A stretch of DNA of 64,000 bases from Streptomyces asiaticus (GTDB lineage: Bacteria > Actinomycetota > Actinomycetes > Streptomycetales > Streptomycetaceae), in the NCBI RefSeq assembly GCF_018138715.1, contig NZ_JAGSHX010000006.1, positions 496,001-560,000 on the forward strand, written 5' to 3'. Every line of letters starts with the position of its first letter. The first letter of the stretch is position 1. This document shows, in pieces, positions 1 to 9,092 of the stretch. The position numbers and the translations under genes are program-made. Below the pieces are notes generated by a model. It was not told the DNA's origin, did no database searches, and worked only from the letters and a program-made list of their open reading frames with translations.

Positions 1-965
1 CTGCGGGCCGCCGCGGAGTAGCCGCCGCCGCTGATCCAGCCGTGTTCCAGGGCGGCGTGCAGCATCAGGGTGTACATGCTGGAGGCGGAGGTCTCGGTCC
101 AGTTGCCGGGGTCGCCGGCCTTGTCGACGACCTGGAACCAGCGACCGGTGGCCGGATCCTGGTAGCGCGTGAAGCCCTTCGCCAAGTGCCCTATGTTGCC
201 GATCAGTTCGGCGCGGCGCGGGTGTTTCGCGGGGAGCAGCTCCAGCACCTCGACATGGGTCATCGCGGTCCAGCCGATGGCCCGTGCCCAGAAGTGGGCG
301 GAGGTGCCGGTGGTGGGGTCGGGCTTCCAGGGGGCGTCGCCGTCGGCGTCATAGGCGTGGTAGATCAGCCCGTTGGCCGCCTTGAGGTGGCGGAAGTACA
401 CCGAGAGGTTCCTGGTGACCTCCTCGTACGCGAACGACTCGTCGCCGTAGGCGATGCCGTAGCGCAGCAGGAACGGCTGGGCCATGAAGACCCCGTCGCC
501 CCACAACTCGTTGGTCTTGCCGGTGGCGTGCCACATCCCGCCGTCCGCGGTGCGCGGATAGGTGGTGATGCGGGCCCGGATCTGGTCGGCGGCGGTCCGG
601 TAGCGCGGATCGCCGGTCTCCTGGTGGAGGATCAGCAGCAGATTGCCGGACTGCATCGCGTCCAGGTTGTCGAAGGTCCGGCTCATATGGCCGTCGGCGT
701 CGACGAAGTTGTCCACCCACCCCTTGATGTACGCCAGGTACGAGGGCTCCTTGACCCGCTGGTAGACGCGGTAGGCGCCGAGCAGGAAGAGCCCTTGGGT
801 GTAGCCCCAGCCGCCGAGGGTCGTGGGGTCCGGTTTGCGGGCGATGGTGGAGTCCACCACCGCCCGGGACCAGTCGGCGGGCGCCGCGTCGGCGCCCGCC
901 GTGGGGAGGAGAAGGCCGCCGGTGATGCCCAGTGTGCTCGTGAGCAGGGTTCTGCGACTGACCAC
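1..965 (-). CDS. GH105 unsaturated rhamnogalacturonyl hydrolase, secreted by Tat (3' end cut by window)
   Basis: This enzyme removes the unsaturated uronic acid from the end of pectin (rhamnogalacturonan) fragments. The frame is open from a GTG at 965 to the window edge, so the C-terminus is missing. The GTG follows AAGGAG by about six bases. The N-terminus reads VVSRRTLLTS then a hydrophobic run and an Ala-rich cleavage zone, a twin-arginine signal. YteR-type landmarks are visible: NELWGDGVFMAQPF with the likely catalytic Asp at about residue 157, AHFWARAIGW, and ETSASSMY near the end. It lies 28 bp downstream of the FAD oxidase gene on the same strand, so it may be the last gene of that operon, although it has its own ribosome site. 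GH88 is the nearest alternative, but the motif set fits GH105 better. Confidence 0.85.
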   Translation of the reverse strand, partial: MVSRRTLLTSTLGITGGLLLPTAGADAAPADWSRAVVDSTIARKPDPTTLGGWGYTQGLFLLGAYRVYQRVKEPSYLAYIKGWVDNFVDADGHMSRTFDNLDAMQSGNLLLILHQETGDPRYRTAADQIRARITTYPRTADGGMWHATGKTNELWGDGVFMAQPFLLRYGIAYGDESFAYEEVTRNLSVYFRHLKAANGLIYHAYDADGDAPWKPDPTTGTSAHFWARAIGWTAMTHVEVLELLPAKHPRRAELIGNIGHLAKGFTRYQDPATGRWFQVVDKAGDPGNWTETSASSMYTLMLHAALEHGWISGGGYSAAAR

Positions 966-992
966 TGCAAGCTCCTTGGGTGTCAGGGCGCT

Positions 993-2279
993 TCAGTGAG
1001 CGCCATGTACACGCCAAGAGTACCGACGAATGTTCCGTACCGGGGCGAAAGTGGAGGAAAGCCCAGGATCCGCCGTACCCGTCAGCAGTCCGGCCACCAG
1101 CCGGCCGGTGGCGGGCGCGAGCATCAGCCCGAGCATGTTGTGGCCGGTGGCCAGCAGCACCCGGGGATGGCCCGGCACCGGACCGATCAGCGGCAGCCCG
1201 TCGGGGGTCATGGGCCGCGGCCCGACCCACTCCTCCTGGCGGTCGTCCCAGTCGGCATGGCGCAGATACGGACGCGCGGCGGCGACGATGGCCTCGATGC
1301 GCCGCTGCCGGAACCGGTCGGCGTCGCGCTCGAACTCCATCGTCCCGGCGACCCGGACCCGCTTGCCCATCGGCGTGAGCACCACCTTGGCCGCGCCGAG
1401 GTGGACCAGACGGGAGGGCGGCGGCTCGGCCGCCACCGAGAAGCTGTAGCCCTTGCCCGCCACCAGGTCGATGTCCTTGCCGAGCCCGCGCACCAGCTCC
1501 CGCGAGCCGATGCCCGCCGCGATGACCACCGTGTCGGCGCGGAAGGTGCCCGCCGAGGTGCGGACCTCGGTCCGGTCGGAGCGGTCCACGATCGATGAGA
1601 CCCGTGCCCCCTCGACCAGTTCCACACCGTCGCTCCGCAGCCGCTCGGCGAGCCGGTCCACGAAGAGCGAGGGATCCAGGGACCACTGACGCTCCACCAC
1701 GAACCCCGCCCGCGCGCCCTCGGTGAGCGAGGGCTCCGCCGCCGCGAGGCGGGCCCCCTCCAGCACACCGCCGGGCGCGATGGGCGCGTCCAGCCGGCGG
1801 AAGGCGGCGAGCGCCTCGGCGGCGTACTCCCGGGAGGGGAAGGCGAACAGGAAGCCGTCCTTGTGCGCCTCCCCGTCCACCCCGGCCGCCTCCAGCTCCT
1901 CGAAGAGCCCGAAGGTGCCCCTCGCGAGCGCGCCGAGGGCGGCGGCCCCCCGCGCGTAGTGGCGCGAGGTGGCCCGCATCCCGAACCGGACGAGGAACCG
2001 CAGCAGTTCGGCACCGGCCGGGGGGTGGATCGCCAGCGCGCTGTCCCGGCGGTGCAGCCCGCGCAGCGCCGTACCGATGACACCGGGCGCGGCCAGCGGT
2101 TCGACCAGGTCGGGGCAGACCTCCCCGGCGTTGCCACGGGACGCGCCGCTGCCCAGCCGGTCGCGTTCGAGGACGGTGACCCGCAGCCCGGCGCCACTGA
2201 GGTAGTGGGCACAGGCCAGGCCGACGACTCCGCCGCCGATGATCGTGACCGTGGAGGGCGGGGTGTCCGGAAAGGTCAT
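993..2279 (-). CDS. DadA-like FAD-dependent amino acid oxidase/dehydrogenase
   Basis: A 428-residue flavoprotein of the DAO family (D-amino-acid dehydrogenase/glycine oxidase group), expected to deaminate a D-amino or N-methyl amino acid in the cytoplasm. The N-terminus has the dinucleotide-binding motif IIGGGVVGLACAHYL (residues about 13-27) with the acidic residue in VTVLERD. The C-terminal family signature appears as RPMTPDGLPLIGPV and then ATGHNMLGLMLAPATGRLVA. Its ATG overlaps the stop of the upstream transporter as ATGA, so the two are translationally coupled. The substrate is therefore probably imported by that transporter. The exact substrate cannot be read from the sequence. A short hairpin (GGCGCT/AGCGCC) lies just beyond the stop. 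Confidence 0.8.
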   Translation of the reverse strand: MTFPDTPPSTVTIIGGGVVGLACAHYLSGAGLRVTVLERDRLGSGASRGNAGEVCPDLVEPLAAPGVIGTALRGLHRRDSALAIHPPAGAELLRFLVRFGMRATSRHYARGAAALGALARGTFGLFEELEAAGVDGEAHKDGFLFAFPSREYAAEALAAFRRLDAPIAPGGVLEGARLAAAEPSLTEGARAGFVVERQWSLDPSLFVDRLAERLRSDGVELVEGARVSSIVDRSDRTEVRTSAGTFRADTVVIAAGIGSRELVRGLGKDIDLVAGKGYSFSVAAEPPPSRLVHLGAAKVVLTPMGKRVRVAGTMEFERDADRFRQRRIEAIVAAARPYLRHADWDDRQEEWVGPRPMTPDGLPLIGPVPGHPRVLLATGHNMLGLMLAPATGRLVAGLLTGTADPGLSSTFAPVRNIRRYSWRVHGAH

Positions 2280-3673
2280 GAGGGCTCCTTCACCGCGGGG
2301 GACGGGGTGGTCGAGGAGGCGTCACGGCGGGCCCGCAGCCGCCCGCGACGGCTGTGGTCCGTATCCGCCGCACTGGCGTCGGCGAGGGTGAGCCCGCTGG
2401 TCTCCGGGGCGAGGATGTACGACGTTCCCCAGCCGATGGCGCAGATCACCGCGCCGAGGAGCATGGCCAGCCGGGTGCTGTGGTCGAGGACGACGGGCGC
2501 TCCCCAGGTGCCGATGGCGGCGCCGACCCGGCTGATGCCGGTGGCGAACCCGTTGGCGGTGGCCCGGACCCCGGTCGGGAACAGCTCGGAGGGGTAGATG
2601 GCCTGGAGGCACTGGCTGGAGAAGCACGCCACTCCGAAGGCCGCGAAGAGGACGATCACGACGGCCGGTGAGGGGTGGGCGAAGGCCGCCAGGCAGAGCA
2701 GGGGGATCGCGGAGAGGCCGAAGCTCCACAGGAGCAGGGTGCGCCGCCCCTTGTTGATGACCAGGATCCCCGAGAGCGAGCCGAGCACGAAGAAGATCTG
2801 CACCACGACCGAGCCCAGGTAGGAGTCGTTGCCGTCGGCCAGTCCGAAGGAGGACAGGATGGTGGGTTCGTAGGTGGTGATGGCGTAGATCGGCAGCAGC
2901 TGACACGCCCAGAAGACGCTGACGAAGACGGTCCGCCGCAGATAGGCGCCGCGGAAGATGTCGCCGTAGCGGGTGCGCGAGGCGGTGTCGGCCTCCAGGT
3001 CGTCCAGGCTCGCGTCCGGGCCGAGCATCTGCTTCAGCACGGCCTCCGCTTCCTGGCCGCGGCCCTTGCTGAGCAGCCAGCGCGGGGACTCGGGGGTGCC
3101 GAAGCGCAGCAGCAGGATGAGGACGGCGGGTATCGCGCTGCTCGCGAGCATCCAGCGCCAGTCGTCGTGGCCGGAGGACAGCATCGCCCAGCCGACGACG
3201 TACGCGACGGCGGCGCCGACCGACCACATGGTGACCATGATGACCAGCAGCGGTCCCCGGGAGTTCCGCGGCGCGAACTCGGAGGCGATGGTGCCCGCGA
3301 TCGCGAAGTCGGCACCGATGGCGATGCCCATGAGGAAGCGCAGCACGGTGAGCTGCCAGGGATCGGTGACGAAGAACTGGGCCGCGGAGAGCAGGATGAA
3401 GGCGGCGATGTCGAAGAGATAGACCTTCTGCCGCCCGACCCGGTCGGTGACATAGCCGAAGACCAGGCCACCGGCGAACATGCCGATCAGGGAGGCGGAG
3501 CCGACCACTCCGGCGTCGAAGGAGTTGAGGTGGTAGTCGGCGGTGAGGAGCGGAAGCGCGACGCCGATGATGCTGAGGATGTAGCCGTCGCAGAACTCGC
3601 CGCCGCCGGCGTACAGCGTGATCAACCAGTGAGTGCGGGTGGGACGGGACTTCTCCAGGGATGCTGTGCTCAT
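2276..3673 (-). CDS. MFS transporter (metabolite:H+ symporter type)
   Basis: A 465-residue major facilitator protein with about twelve membrane spans. The ATG at 3673 was chosen because the family N-terminus (a short polar stretch, then a first helix containing FCDGYILSIIGVALPLL) begins right after it. A longer frame upstream would add 75 unconserved residues inside the divergent promoter. The inter-helix 2/3 loop reads GYVTDRVGRQKVY, matching the MFS G-x-x-x-D-R-x-G-R signature, and PESPRWLLSKGR in the middle resembles sugar-porter and aromatic-acid carriers. It overlaps the FAD oxidase by ATGA and is divergent from the CdaR-type regulator at 3841, which is a good candidate for its controller. 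The substrate is unknown; an amino or sugar acid is plausible. Confidence 0.8.
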   Translation of the reverse strand: MSTASLEKSRPTRTHWLITLYAGGGEFCDGYILSIIGVALPLLTADYHLNSFDAGVVGSASLIGMFAGGLVFGYVTDRVGRQKVYLFDIAAFILLSAAQFFVTDPWQLTVLRFLMGIAIGADFAIAGTIASEFAPRNSRGPLLVIMVTMWSVGAAVAYVVGWAMLSSGHDDWRWMLASSAIPAVLILLLRFGTPESPRWLLSKGRGQEAEAVLKQMLGPDASLDDLEADTASRTRYGDIFRGAYLRRTVFVSVFWACQLLPIYAITTYEPTILSSFGLADGNDSYLGSVVVQIFFVLGSLSGILVINKGRRTLLLWSFGLSAIPLLCLAAFAHPSPAVVIVLFAAFGVACFSSQCLQAIYPSELFPTGVRATANGFATGISRVGAAIGTWGAPVVLDHSTRLAMLLGAVICAIGWGTSYILAPETSGLTLADASAADTDHSRRGRLRARRDASSTTPSPAVKEPS

Positions 3674-3840
3674 GGCCGTCTCCTGAGGAGGGCTCCTGGG
3701 GAGGAGGGGACGGATGGCCGGGCGGTGCGGGGCGCCCGGTGGTGTTGACGGAAGACGGTATGCAGCGACGGGTCCCCGGTCATCGTTCGAAGCGTATGAA
3801 GACATCGACCTGAGAGCGGGTGCGTCTGTACGATCCGCCC
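3674..3840. promoter_or_regulatory. Divergent promoter region of the MFS operon and the CdaR-like regulator
   Basis: This 167-bp stretch separates two divergent genes and must hold both promoters. I did not find a convincing -35/-10 pair or a strong dyad. AGGAG-like bases lie just upstream of the MFS start. A GTG at 3820 is an alternative start for the regulator. Confidence 0.4.
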
Positions 3841-5055
3841 ATGGACCACCTTGGCGGCCCGCGCGGCGGCCCTCCCATACTGACGCCGGAGCTGGCACAG
3901 GAGATCGCCCGCGACATCGGGCGGATCACCGGTTTCAATGTACTGATCACCGATCCCGGGGCGGTCGTCATCGGCTGTGGCGACCTCGCGCGCGTCGGCA
4001 CCGTCCACGAGGCGTCCCTGGAGGTGGTGCGCACCGGGCGCCCCGCCACCCACAGCGCCGAGCAGGCGGGCCGGATGCGGGGCGTACGGCCCGGGATGAG
4101 CCTGCCGATCACCGTCGGGGAGGAGGTGATCGGCACCGTCTGTCTGACCGGGGTGCCCGAGGAGGTGCACCGCTTCGGCCTGGTGGTGCGGCGGCAGACC
4201 GAGATCCTGCTGGAGGAGGCGGCGCTGCTGCGCTCGCGGATGCTCCATGAGCGGGCGGTCGACGACTTCGTCCGGGACATCGCGCTCTACGACCCCGAGG
4301 TGGTCGGCCCGGACGCGGTGGCCGCCCGCGCGGTCGAGCTGGGGCTCTCGCCCGGGGCGGCCCGCAGCGCGGTGCTGCTGGAGGTGCGCTCGGCGGGCGC
4401 GCCGGGCCGGGCGGACGAGGGCCCCGCGGCGGTGTCCCGGCTGACGGTGCTGCGGACGGTGCGGGAGGTGTTCCGCGACCGCCAGGACGTGGCGGGCGAG
4501 CAGACCGCGGGGCGGTACGCGGTGCTGGCCGTCGCGCACGAAGGGCGCGCGGCCCCGGAGAGGCTGCCCGAACGGTGCGAGCACCTGCTGGCGCTGCTCG
4601 CGGAGCGCCATGGTCTGGACGGCCGGATGGCCGTCGGCGAACCGGGGGCCGGGGCGGCCGGGATGCACGCCTCCTATCGCGACGCGGCGACGGCGCTGCG
4701 CACCGGACCGGCGGTCTTCCCCGGGGAGCGGGTCTTCATCGCCTCGGAGCTGCGGGTGCCGCATCTGCTGGGCTCGATACCGCCCCACGACCGGGCCCGG
4801 TTCACCGAGGCGGTGCTGGGGCGGCTGCGCGAGCAGCCGGACTGGCCGACGCTGCGGGAGACGCTGATCGGCTGGGCGGAAGGCGGCCTGTCGCTGGTCC
4901 GGGTCGCCGAGCGGCTGCACATCCACCGGAACACCCTGCTGTACCGGCTGGAGAAGATCGGGAAGTTGTCGGGCCGCCGGGTGCGCGAACCCGGCCAGGC
5001 CATCGAGATGTATCTCGCCTCCCTCGCCGACATCCTCCGGGAGGGGGCCAGGTGA
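3841..5055 (+). CDS. CdaR/PucR-type transcriptional regulator (sugar diacid recognition domain)
   Basis: A 404-residue regulator. Residues about 10-140 match the CdaR sugar-diacid recognition domain (LTPELAQEIARDIGRITGF, then GDLARVGTVHEASLEVV and GVRPGMSLPITV). The middle resembles the GGDEF-like PucR domain. The C-terminus is the PucR/CdaR helix-turn-helix, with IHRNTLLYRLEKI as recognition helix. E. coli CdaR has the same architecture and length and activates galactarate/glucarate genes. The first conserved residues follow soon after the ATG at 3841; GTG at 3820 would add seven residues and cannot be excluded. No good Shine-Dalgarno is seen at either, so the message may be leaderless. It probably controls the divergent MFS/oxidase operon, and perhaps the ligase downstream. 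Confidence 0.85.
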   Translation: MDHLGGPRGGPPILTPELAQEIARDIGRITGFNVLITDPGAVVIGCGDLARVGTVHEASLEVVRTGRPATHSAEQAGRMRGVRPGMSLPITVGEEVIGTVCLTGVPEEVHRFGLVVRRQTEILLEEAALLRSRMLHERAVDDFVRDIALYDPEVVGPDAVAARAVELGLSPGAARSAVLLEVRSAGAPGRADEGPAAVSRLTVLRTVREVFRDRQDVAGEQTAGRYAVLAVAHEGRAAPERLPERCEHLLALLAERHGLDGRMAVGEPGAGAAGMHASYRDAATALRTGPAVFPGERVFIASELRVPHLLGSIPPHDRARFTEAVLGRLREQPDWPTLRETLIGWAEGGLSLVRVAERLHIHRNTLLYRLEKIGKLSGRRVREPGQAIEMYLASLADILREGAR

Positions 5056-5255
5056 CGTAGGCGGCCTCCGCTACCTGGCCGAAACCGGACGCCTCGGCGG
5101 GCGGGCCGACCCCCCTCGACGCCACGGCCGGTCATGTCAACCACCGACCGGCATAAGCCACCGTCACACCCCGTATGCGATCGGGACAATGCGTCACCAC
5201 AGGAACGTCCGCAGGCAATAGTCTCGGCGTACAGGACGTGGCTGAGGAGGCGCCC

Positions 5256-6614
5256 ATGGGGACCGGGGATCGCGAGCAGGCATACGCACGAGCTCGGCAG
5301 GAGGCCGAGCGGCTCACCGCGAACGGCATCCAGGCCATCGCGCTGACCTGGGTGGACAACGCGGGTCTGACCCGGGTGAAGTCCGTGCCCACCGCGCGGC
5401 TGCCCCATGCCGCGCGGCGCGGGGTCGGGATGTCCCCCGTCTTCGACGTCTATCTCGTGGACGACTCCATGACCACCAGCCGCCATGTCGGCGGCCCGGA
5501 CGGGGATCTGCGGCTCCTCCCCGACCTGGACCGGCTCACCCCGCTGGCCGCGCAGCCCGGCTGGGCCTGGGCCCCGGTCGACCGGTACGACCAGGAGGGC
5601 CGGGCGCACCCCGTCTGCCAGCGGCTGTTCGCCCGGCGGATGGCCGAGCAGGCGCGGAAGCGGGGGCTGACCGTGCGCATGGGGTTCGAGACCGAGTGGG
5701 TCGTCACCACGGGCGACCCGGACCAGGACCCGCCGCGCTACCCCACCGCGGGCCCCGCCTACGGCATGGCGCGGGTGGTCGACCTCGCCGACTACCTCGC
5801 CGATCTGCTCGGCGCGCTGGAGGCGCAGCAGGCCGAGGTGCACCAGCTCCACCCCGAGTACTCCCCCGGGCAGTTCGAGGTCTCCCTGGCACCCGCCGAT
5901 CCGGTCGGCGCGGCCGATCTGGCCGTCCTGGTGCGGGAGACGATCCGGGCGTGCTCCGGGCGCGCCGGGTTCAACCCCATGTTCGGCCCGGTGGTGGACC
6001 CGGGCGGGGTCGGCAACGGCGCCCATCTCCATCTGAGCCTGTGGCAGGGGGACCGCAATCTGTGCCGGGACGGCGACGGGCCCAACGGCATGACCGCGAC
6101 GGCCGAGGCGTTCCTCGCCGGGGTGCTGCGCGAGCTGCCCGCCCTGCTCGCCATCGGCGCCCCCTCCCCCGCGAGCTACCTCCGGCTCGAACCCTCCCGC
6201 TGGGCCGGGGCGTACCAGTGCTGGGGCCTGGAGAACCGGGAGGCCGCGGTGCGCTTCATCACCGGCGCGCCGGACGACCCGGGGGCCTCCAACGCCGAGA
6301 TCAAGTCCTTCGACCCGGCGGCCAACCCCTACCTGGTGGCGGGCGCGGTCATCGCCGCGGGCCTCGGCGGGCTGGACGCCGGGCTCTCGCTCCCCCCGCC
6401 CGTCTCCGGGGACCCGGCCGCCGAGGGACGCGAGCGGCGGCTGCCCACCTCGCTGCTGACGGCGCTTGAGCACTTCGAGGACTCGGCCGTGCTGCGCGAG
6501 GCGCTGGGCGATCCGCTCTTCGAGTCCATCGCCGCGGTGCGCCGGGCGGAGGCCGCGCTGTTCGAGAAGTCGTCCCCGCGCGAGATCGCCGTCGCGACCC
6601 GGAGGCGGTACTGA
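5256..6614 (+). CDS. Glutamine-synthetase-like gamma-glutamyl ligase (GlnA3/GlnA4/FluG-C type)
   Basis: A 452-residue member of the glutamine synthetase superfamily. The ATG at 5256 has GGAGG five bases upstream. An N-terminal beta-grasp segment (ALTWVDNAGLTRVKSVP) is followed by the catalytic domain, with MGFETEW for a metal-binding Glu, NGAHLHLSLW for the ATP/ammonia-site His, and RLEPSRWAGAYQCWGLENREAAVRF near the C-terminus. It lacks the adenylylation-site context of primary GlnA. That fits the actinobacterial GlnA2/3/4 relatives, which glutamylate polyamines or ethanolamine rather than ammonia. Three bases separate it from an amidohydrolase, an order that mirrors the two domains of fungal and plant FluG. 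Function as a gamma-glutamyl-amine synthetase is inferred. Confidence 0.8.
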   Translation: MGTGDREQAYARARQEAERLTANGIQAIALTWVDNAGLTRVKSVPTARLPHAARRGVGMSPVFDVYLVDDSMTTSRHVGGPDGDLRLLPDLDRLTPLAAQPGWAWAPVDRYDQEGRAHPVCQRLFARRMAEQARKRGLTVRMGFETEWVVTTGDPDQDPPRYPTAGPAYGMARVVDLADYLADLLGALEAQQAEVHQLHPEYSPGQFEVSLAPADPVGAADLAVLVRETIRACSGRAGFNPMFGPVVDPGGVGNGAHLHLSLWQGDRNLCRDGDGPNGMTATAEAFLAGVLRELPALLAIGAPSPASYLRLEPSRWAGAYQCWGLENREAAVRFITGAPDDPGASNAEIKSFDPAANPYLVAGAVIAAGLGGLDAGLSLPPPVSGDPAAEGRERRLPTSLLTALEHFEDSAVLREALGDPLFESIAAVRRAEAALFEKSSPREIAVATRRRY

Positions 6615-6617
6615 CCG

Positions 6618-7787
6618 ATGGAGGCCGCCGAGCAGACGGATCCGACCGAGCCGCCGCTGCCGCCCCTGGTGGACCACCACTGCCATGGGGTGGTCCGCTC
6701 CGAGCTGGGCTCGGCCGAATTCGAGGCGTTCCTGACCGAATCCGACGCGCCCGCCGCGCTCGGCACCACCTTCTTCGACAGCCAGCTGGGGTTCGCGGTG
6801 CGCCGCTGGTGTCCGCCGCTGCTGGACCTCGAACCGCACTGCCCGCCCGCCCCCTACCTCGCCCGGCGGCGCGAGCTGGGCGCGCGGGAGGTGACCCGGC
6901 GGCTGCTGAGCGCCGCCGGGATCAGCGAGTTCCTGGTGGACACCGGGCTGCCGGGCAATCTGACCAGCCCTCAGGAGCTGGCCCTGGCGGCGGGCGGCAC
7001 CGCGCATGAGATCGTCCGTCTTGAGCAGCTGGCGGAGCGGATCGCCGACACCTCGCTGACCGCCGACGACTTCCTGACCGGAGTGGCGGACGGGATCCGG
7101 GAGGCGGCCCGTACGGCGACCGGTTTCAAGTCGGTGGCCGCCTACCGCTACGGCCTGGACTTCGAGCCCGATCCGCCGGGCCCCGGCGCCGTCCACACCG
7201 CCGCCGAACACTGGCTGGCCCGGCGCGCCCAGGGCGGCACCGCCGCCGCCCGGGTCACCGACCCCGTGCTGCTGCGCCATCTGCTGTGGTCGGCGGCGTA
7301 CACCGGGCTGCCGCTGCAACTGCACACCGGGTTCGGCGATCCCGATCTGCGGCTGGACCGCTGCGATCCGCTCGCCCTCACCGACTTCATCCGCGCCGTG
7401 CGCCCCACGGGCTGCACGCTGATCCTGCTGCACGGCTATCCGTACCACCGCGGCGCCGCCTATCTGGCCGCCGTCTTCCCGCATGTGTACGCCGATGTGG
7501 GGCTGGCCCTGTCGCACACCGGGGCGCGGGCCGGGGCGGTGCTCGCCGAGATGCTGGAGCTCGCCCCGTTCGGCAAGGTGCTCTTCTCGACCGACGCCTA
7601 CGGGCTGCCCGAACTGTATGTGGTGGGGGCGCGGCTCTTCCGGGAGGCGCTGACCGCGCTGCTGACCCACTGGGTGGCGGAGGGCGCCTGGTCCCGACGC
7701 GACGCCCGCCGGGTGGCCGCGCTGCTGGGCGCGGACAACGCCCGCCGCGTCTACGGCCTGGGCACCCCTGCTCCCCGCGAGGGGTAA
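6618..7787 (+). CDS. Amidohydrolase (FluG N-terminal-domain-like)
   Basis: A 389-residue metal-dependent hydrolase of the amidohydrolase-2 group. LVDHHCHGVV near the N-terminus carries the HxH metal ligands. The middle has LQLHTGFGD and LLHGYPYHRGAAYLA with further His residues, and VLFSTDAYG supplies the conserved Asp. It begins three bases after the ligase stop and shares GGAGGCGG upstream, so the two are one operon. In FluG proteins this domain is fused in front of the glutamine-synthetase domain. Here the two are separate genes in reversed order. A joint role in breaking down a gamma-glutamylated amine is inferred; the substrate is not known. Confidence 0.75.
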   Translation: MEAAEQTDPTEPPLPPLVDHHCHGVVRSELGSAEFEAFLTESDAPAALGTTFFDSQLGFAVRRWCPPLLDLEPHCPPAPYLARRRELGAREVTRRLLSAAGISEFLVDTGLPGNLTSPQELALAAGGTAHEIVRLEQLAERIADTSLTADDFLTGVADGIREAARTATGFKSVAAYRYGLDFEPDPPGPGAVHTAAEHWLARRAQGGTAAARVTDPVLLRHLLWSAAYTGLPLQLHTGFGDPDLRLDRCDPLALTDFIRAVRPTGCTLILLHGYPYHRGAAYLAAVFPHVYADVGLALSHTGARAGAVLAEMLELAPFGKVLFSTDAYGLPELYVVGARLFREALTALLTHWVAEGAWSRRDARRVAALLGADNARRVYGLGTPAPREG

Positions 7788-7822
7788 GGGGCGTCCGGCG
7801 GTACGCGTACGCCTGCGGCGGG

Positions 7823-7948
7823 CCACGCGGCGGAGCCGCATATCGGTGCTTCCCCCTACCCGCCCCTTCCCTCGCAGCGTCGATGTGCGGCTCCGCCGCG
7901 TGGGGGCTCCGCCCCAGACCCCGGGGTCCAGGGGCGAGGCCCCTGCCC
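7823..7948. repeat. Intergenic inverted-repeat cluster of Streptomyces REP style
   Basis: Two nested structures fill the 382-bp gap between the amidohydrolase and the SDR. First, 7823-7845 and 7881-7903 form an inverted repeat with 23-base arms and one mismatch (core CGGAGCCGC / GCGGCTCCG) around a 35-base loop. Second, about 7903-7948 is an imperfect palindrome of the GGGGCTCCGCCCC ... GGGGCGAGGCCCC kind that is common between Streptomyces genes. They may end transcription of the upstream operon. The remaining gap (7949-8150) holds no gene I can support. Confidence 0.7.
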
Positions 7949-8169
7949 CGCCGCGTGGCCCGCCGGACACCCCCAGCCACCCCGATGCGGCACCTCACCG
8001 GAACGGCCCGCTCCCGGGGCCCGGAGACCCACGGCCGCCGACGCGTACGGGCCGGGGGACACGCCGTCGCGGGCCGCCGCGTGCGTACGGGGGCGGGCCC
8101 ATGCCCGGCGCGGAGCGCATACGCAGTACCGTGCCCGGAACGTACTCGACCGTAACCGGAGGAGATCGC

Positions 8170-8961
8170 ATGCGGATCGCCGGCACGACCGTCCTGCTCA
8201 CCGGGGCCACCGGCGGCATCGGCCAGACACTGGCCCGCGCGTTCGCGGCCAAGGGCGCCAAGCTGCTGCTCACCGGCCGCCGTGAGGAGGTGCTGCGGCC
8301 GCTGGCCGAGCGGCTGGGCGGCCGGGTGATCGTCGCCGATCTGGCCGAACGGTCCGATGTGGAGCGGCTCGTCGAGGAGGCGGCGGACGCCCGAATCGTC
8401 ATCGCCAACGCCGCGCTGCCCGCCAGCGGCCCGGTCCTGGACTACCGGCCGGAGGAGCTGGACCGCGCCCTCGATGTCAATCTGCGCGCACCGATCCTGC
8501 TGTCCCGGCTGATGGCACCGCGCATGGTGGAGGCGGGCTCCGGACACCTGGTGATGATCGGCTCGCTGTCGGGCCGTACGGCCTCCCCCGGCGCGGCGCT
8601 CTACAACGCGGCCAAGTTCGGGCTGCGCGGTTTCGCCCTCGGGCTGCGGCAGGATCTGCACGGCACGGGGGTCGGGGTCTCGCTGGTGCAGCCCGGATTC
8701 GTGGGCGACGCCGGGATGTTCGCCGACGCGGGCACATCCCTGCCCACCGGGGTCCGTACGGTCTCCTCCCGGCGGGTGGCGGCCGCGACGATCCGGGCGG
8801 TCGAGCGGAACCGGGCCGAGGTGAACGTGGCCCCGCTGGAACTGCGCCTGGGCAGCGCCATCGGCGGGCTGTTCCCGAGCATCGCCGAGCGGGCCCAGCG
8901 GGGCGCGGGCGCGGGCCATACGTCCCGTCAGCTCGCCGACGGGCAGCGCGACAAGCGATAG
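8170..8961 (+). CDS. Short-chain dehydrogenase/reductase
   Basis: A 263-residue classical SDR. The ATG at 8170 follows GGAGGAG by four bases; a longer frame upstream runs through the intergenic repeat and is rejected. The cofactor motif TGATGGIG sits at residues about 11-18. TGRREE after the second strand suggests an Arg that prefers NADPH. NAA in IANAALP stands in for the NNAG motif. The catalytic Ser is in MIGSLSGR and the YxxxK pair in YNAAK. The tail after residue 230 is short and polar. It stands alone between two gaps, so nothing points to a particular substrate. Confidence 0.85.
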   Translation: MRIAGTTVLLTGATGGIGQTLARAFAAKGAKLLLTGRREEVLRPLAERLGGRVIVADLAERSDVERLVEEAADARIVIANAALPASGPVLDYRPEELDRALDVNLRAPILLSRLMAPRMVEAGSGHLVMIGSLSGRTASPGAALYNAAKFGLRGFALGLRQDLHGTGVGVSLVQPGFVGDAGMFADAGTSLPTGVRTVSSRRVAAATIRAVERNRAEVNVAPLELRLGSAIGGLFPSIAERAQRGAGAGHTSRQLADGQRDKR

Positions 8962-9020
8962 CCCCACCCGCGCGCCCGGACGCCACGGCCCTGTGCGCGG
9001 GCGGTGTCGTCGGCCCTTCC

Positions 9021-9052
9021 GTCAATGACCCGCCCGCGCGCGGGTCATTGAC
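9021..9052. promoter_or_regulatory. Inverted repeat upstream of the GH92 gene
   Basis: GTCAATGACCCG (9021-9032) and CGGGTCATTGAC (9041-9052) are perfect 12-base arms around an 8-base loop. The element lies about 70 bp upstream of the GH92 start. It may be a regulator site or a terminator of the SDR transcript; no T-run follows it. Confidence 0.5.
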
Positions 9053-9092
9053 ACCGCCCAGCCCCCGTGCCAAAGTTTCGCGACCCTGGTCG

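Noticed and set aside
4674..7970. A 1098-codon open frame on the - strand
   Set aside because: It is antisense to the ligase and amidohydrolase genes; it has no domain, and low-complexity Gly/Arg/Gln composition.
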